In this document: positions 6,129 to 7,386 of the stretch, in pieces | How the letters are laid out: each line of letters begins with the position of its first letter | Position numbering within the stretch: the first letter of the stretch is position 1 | Source: Chloroflexota bacterium | GTDB lineage: Bacteria > Chloroflexota > UBA6077 | Reading direction: 5' to 3' | DNA: 7,386 nt | NCBI GenBank assembly: GCA_023380955.1 | Contig: JAMCTB010000135.1 | Coordinates: 1 to 7,386, forward strand | Program-made: the position numbers and the translations under genes | Notes under the pieces: generated by a model | What the model was told of the DNA's origin: nothing | Seen by the model: only the letters and a program-made list of their open reading frames with translations | Database searches by the model: none

Positions 6129-6784
6129 GGCGAGCAGGAGAACAGCGTGTGCGGATAGGGCAGCAAGAATGGCAGGTGCACGACCTCGATACGGCTGAAT
6201 CCCGCCTCCTCCAGGATCTGGACAGTCTGAGTGCAAGAGACGAAGAAGAGGGCGTGTTCTCCCATGGTGAGCCCGACACGCGTCATGGCCACCTCCTGTA
6301 GCCATGCCCACCGGTACTTCCAGGCGGGGTGAGTGTCGTTGGTCTTAAGCACCAGTTTGCCCTCTGGCCCCAGAAGTTGGCGGCACCGCCGCAGGATTCT
6401 CAGCTTCTCCGGGATCGGCAGCAGGTAGAGGACGTCCAGGATGGTGATGGCGTCCAGAGGTCCCTCGTCCACATCGTCTATGGCGCCCTGGCGAAACTGA
6501 ACGTTCGGGAGCTTGCTGACCAGCGTGATGGCGGTTCGCATCTTGACAGAAGACGGTTCGACACTCGTGATCGAGCGTTGAGGCGAGGAGATGGCCATCA
6601 GGGCGGAGAAGAGACCGTGCCCGCAACCCAGATCCAGGATTCGCCCCCGGGTCGGCACGTACGTTTCGATGGCCGATAGCGGGCAGAGTAGGTGGCGCGC
6701 CCGCACGAAGGCGCGGATGCCGAGAGGCTGGTCCGCGTACAGCTGCAGGGCTCGATCTATGGGTCGGCGGGATGTGGTGGGCAA
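6125..6784 (-). CDS. Class I SAM-dependent methyltransferase, TTG start
   Basis: This 219-residue Rossmann-fold methyltransferase carries motif I ILDLGCGHG (49-57), an acidic residue at the end of strand 2 (Glu76 in VEPS), GAIDDVDEGPLDAITILDVLYLLP (roughly 100-123) around motifs II-III, and GPEGKLVLKTND (139-150) after it. The start is TTG at 6784-6782: AGGAAG (6796-6791) stands exactly 6 nt upstream, no ATG or GTG is in frame nearby, and the recognisable region begins at LQLYADQPLG (13-22). It overlaps the downstream glycosyltransferase by 4 bp and the two form one operon, which suggests a lipid- or glycan-linked substrate. The C-terminus, with LEEAGF (191-196) and PYPHTLF (209-215), is typical of small-molecule rather than nucleic-acid methyltransferases. 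The methyl acceptor is unknown. Confidence 0.88.
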   Translation of the reverse strand: MPTTSRRPIDRALQLYADQPLGIRAFVRARHLLCPLSAIETYVPTRGRILDLGCGHGLFSALMAISSPQRSITSVEPSSVKMRTAITLVSKLPNVQFRQGAIDDVDEGPLDAITILDVLYLLPIPEKLRILRRCRQLLGPEGKLVLKTNDTHPAWKYRWAWLQEVAMTRVGLTMGEHALFFVSCTQTVQILEEAGFSRIEVVHLPFLLPYPHTLFSCSP

Positions 6785-6790
6785 CGAGCG

Positions 6791-6796
6791 CTTCCT
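6791..6796 (-). promoter_or_regulatory. Ribosome binding site that fixes the TTG start
   Basis: AGGAAG on the minus strand lies 6 nt before TTG 6784-6782. It is the only good purine-rich site in the leader, and no ATG/GTG start is in frame with it. Confidence 0.65.
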
Positions 6797-6825
6797 GTTG
6801 AAGGCTGGGTGCGGGACGCGCGGAG

Positions 6826-6854
6826 AGTATACAATTATGACGCAGCGTGAACAA
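6826..6854 (-). promoter_or_regulatory. Probable promoter of the methyltransferase-glycosyltransferase operon
   Basis: On the minus strand TTGTTC (6854-6849) and TATACT (6831-6826) are separated by 17 bp. The -10 matches five of six consensus positions, the -35 three of six. Transcription would start near 6819, giving a leader of about 35 nt before the TTG start. Confidence 0.5.
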
Positions 6855-6866
6855 GGTAACGGGGCG

Positions 6867-6890
6867 TGGACATGCCCTCTGACATGTCCA
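6867..6890. promoter_or_regulatory. Palindromic candidate operator or hairpin before the deacetylase gene
   Basis: TGGACATG (6867-6874) and CATGTCCA (6883-6890) are perfect 8-bp inverted arms around an 8-bp centre. In RNA the stem extends to 10 pairs through G6866.U6891 and C6865-G6892. It ends 10 bp before the ATG at 6901 and its foot touches the G-rich ribosome site (6892-6896). As DNA it resembles a dimeric repressor site that could serve both divergent genes; as RNA it could limit ribosome access. Confidence 0.55.
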
Positions 6891-6900
6891 TGGGGGTGAC

Positions 6901-7386
6901 ATGGTGACGGGAAGACAGGACAACACCCTACTAATCGTGAACGCCGACGACTTCGGCATCAGCGAGGGGGTAAACGAAGGCATAGTCGAGGCTCACCGGC
7001 GGGGCATCCTCACCAGCACCACCGCCATGGCCAATATGCCCGCCTTCGATCACGCCGTGCAACTCCGGAGAGACACCCCTGAACTGGGCGTGGGCATCCA
7101 CCTCAACCTCACAAGTGGAACCCCGCTCCTCCCGCCCTCCCAGGTCCCCGCGCTCGTGCGTCCGGACGGGCGTTTCCACACCCTATCCTTCGTGCTGAGG
7201 CAACTCACGCTGGGTCGCCTGGATGAGAGGCAGATCGAAGCGGAACTGCGTGCACAGGTGGAGCGTGTGATGTCGGTCGGCCTCCGGCCTACCCACATGG
7301 ATTCTCACCACCACGTCCACATGCATCCCCGGCTTCAGCCCATCGTCATCGAGGTCGCGCAACGGTACGGCATACGAGCCCTGCGC
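6901..7386 (+). CDS. YdjC/ChbG-family carbohydrate deacetylase, C-terminus outside window
   Basis: The first 162 residues of a metal-dependent deacetylase fold. Characterised members (ChbG) remove an N-acetyl group from chitooligosaccharides; HpnK, linked to hopanoid synthesis, belongs to the same family. The hallmark metal-binding elements are present: NADDFG (14-19, Asp16/Asp17), GIHLNLT (65-71, His67) and THMDSHHHVHMHP (131-143, the DSHHH signature). Family length is about 240-300 residues, so the C-terminal third or more is missing to the right. An in-frame stop at 6880-6882 limits the start to the ATG at 6901 or the adjacent GTG at 6904. A GGGGG run at 6892-6896 precedes both; ATG is preferred. 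The gene is divergent from the methyltransferase-glycosyltransferase operon, which fits a common role in glycan or glycolipid processing. Family is firm; substrate is not determined. Confidence 0.93.
   Translation, partial: MVTGRQDNTLLIVNADDFGISEGVNEGIVEAHRRGILTSTTAMANMPAFDHAVQLRRDTPELGVGIHLNLTSGTPLLPPSQVPALVRPDGRFHTLSFVLRQLTLGRLDERQIEAELRAQVERVMSVGLRPTHMDSHHHVHMHPRLQPIVIEVAQRYGIRALR

Noticed and set aside
5455..6279. Minus-strand open frame of 274 codons
   Set aside because: Frame-shifted shadow of the glycosyltransferase and methyltransferase genes; no GT or MT motifs in this frame.
6129..6311. N-terminal extension of the glycosyltransferase frame upstream of 6128
   Set aside because: The extension lies inside the methyltransferase coding sequence, has no homology character, and the GT2 start motif begins a few residues after the ATG at 6128.

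Overview
This window comes from a GC-rich bacterial chromosome. No mobile element, CRISPR array, rRNA or tRNA was recognised. The gene families (a DUF1998-type helicase, a mandelate-racemase-type enzyme, an iron-type alcohol dehydrogenase, an Alg5-like glycosyltransferase, a YdjC/ChbG deacetylase) and the simple-repeat spacers would fit an environmental lineage such as Chloroflexota. That is an impression of style with low confidence, because no phylogenetic marker gene is present.

Layout. (1) Positions 1-1587, minus strand: a Ski2-like/DUF1998-family superfamily 2 DNA helicase whose C-terminal end lies beyond the left edge. (2) Positions 1588-1741: a compact divergent promoter region, with an extended -10 for the helicase and a near-consensus sigma70 promoter for the plus-strand gene. 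(3) Positions 1742-4110, plus strand: an enolase-superfamily enzyme of the mandelate racemase subgroup followed by an Fe-dependent alcohol dehydrogenase, separated by 104 bp filled with in-phase heptanucleotide repeats. (4) Positions 4111-4512: a 402-bp noncoding spacer with a large imperfect inverted repeat and an octanucleotide pyrimidine repeat. (5) Positions 4513-5340, plus strand: a stand-alone nucleotidyltransferase-fold protein of unknown role. (6) Positions 5352-6784, minus strand: a two-gene unit in which a class I methyltransferase (TTG start) overlaps by ATGA an Alg5-like family 2 glycosyltransferase. (7) Positions 6785-6900: a divergent intergenic region with a promoter for the methyltransferase and a perfect 8-bp-arm palindrome just ahead of the last gene. 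(8) Positions 6901-7386, plus strand: the N-terminal part of a YdjC/ChbG-family carbohydrate deacetylase that runs off the right edge.

How the genes may work together. The racemase/dehydratase and the alcohol dehydrogenase look like part of a sugar-acid or polyol catabolic route; an aldolase step, if there is one, is not in the window. The methyltransferase, glycosyltransferase and deacetylase suggest assembly or turnover of a glycolipid or surface glycan. The helicase is an independent DNA-repair type gene. No clearly new multi-gene system is visible. The least explained items are the repeat-filled spacers flanking the dehydrogenase, the palindrome before the deacetylase, and the uncharacterised nucleotidyltransferase.
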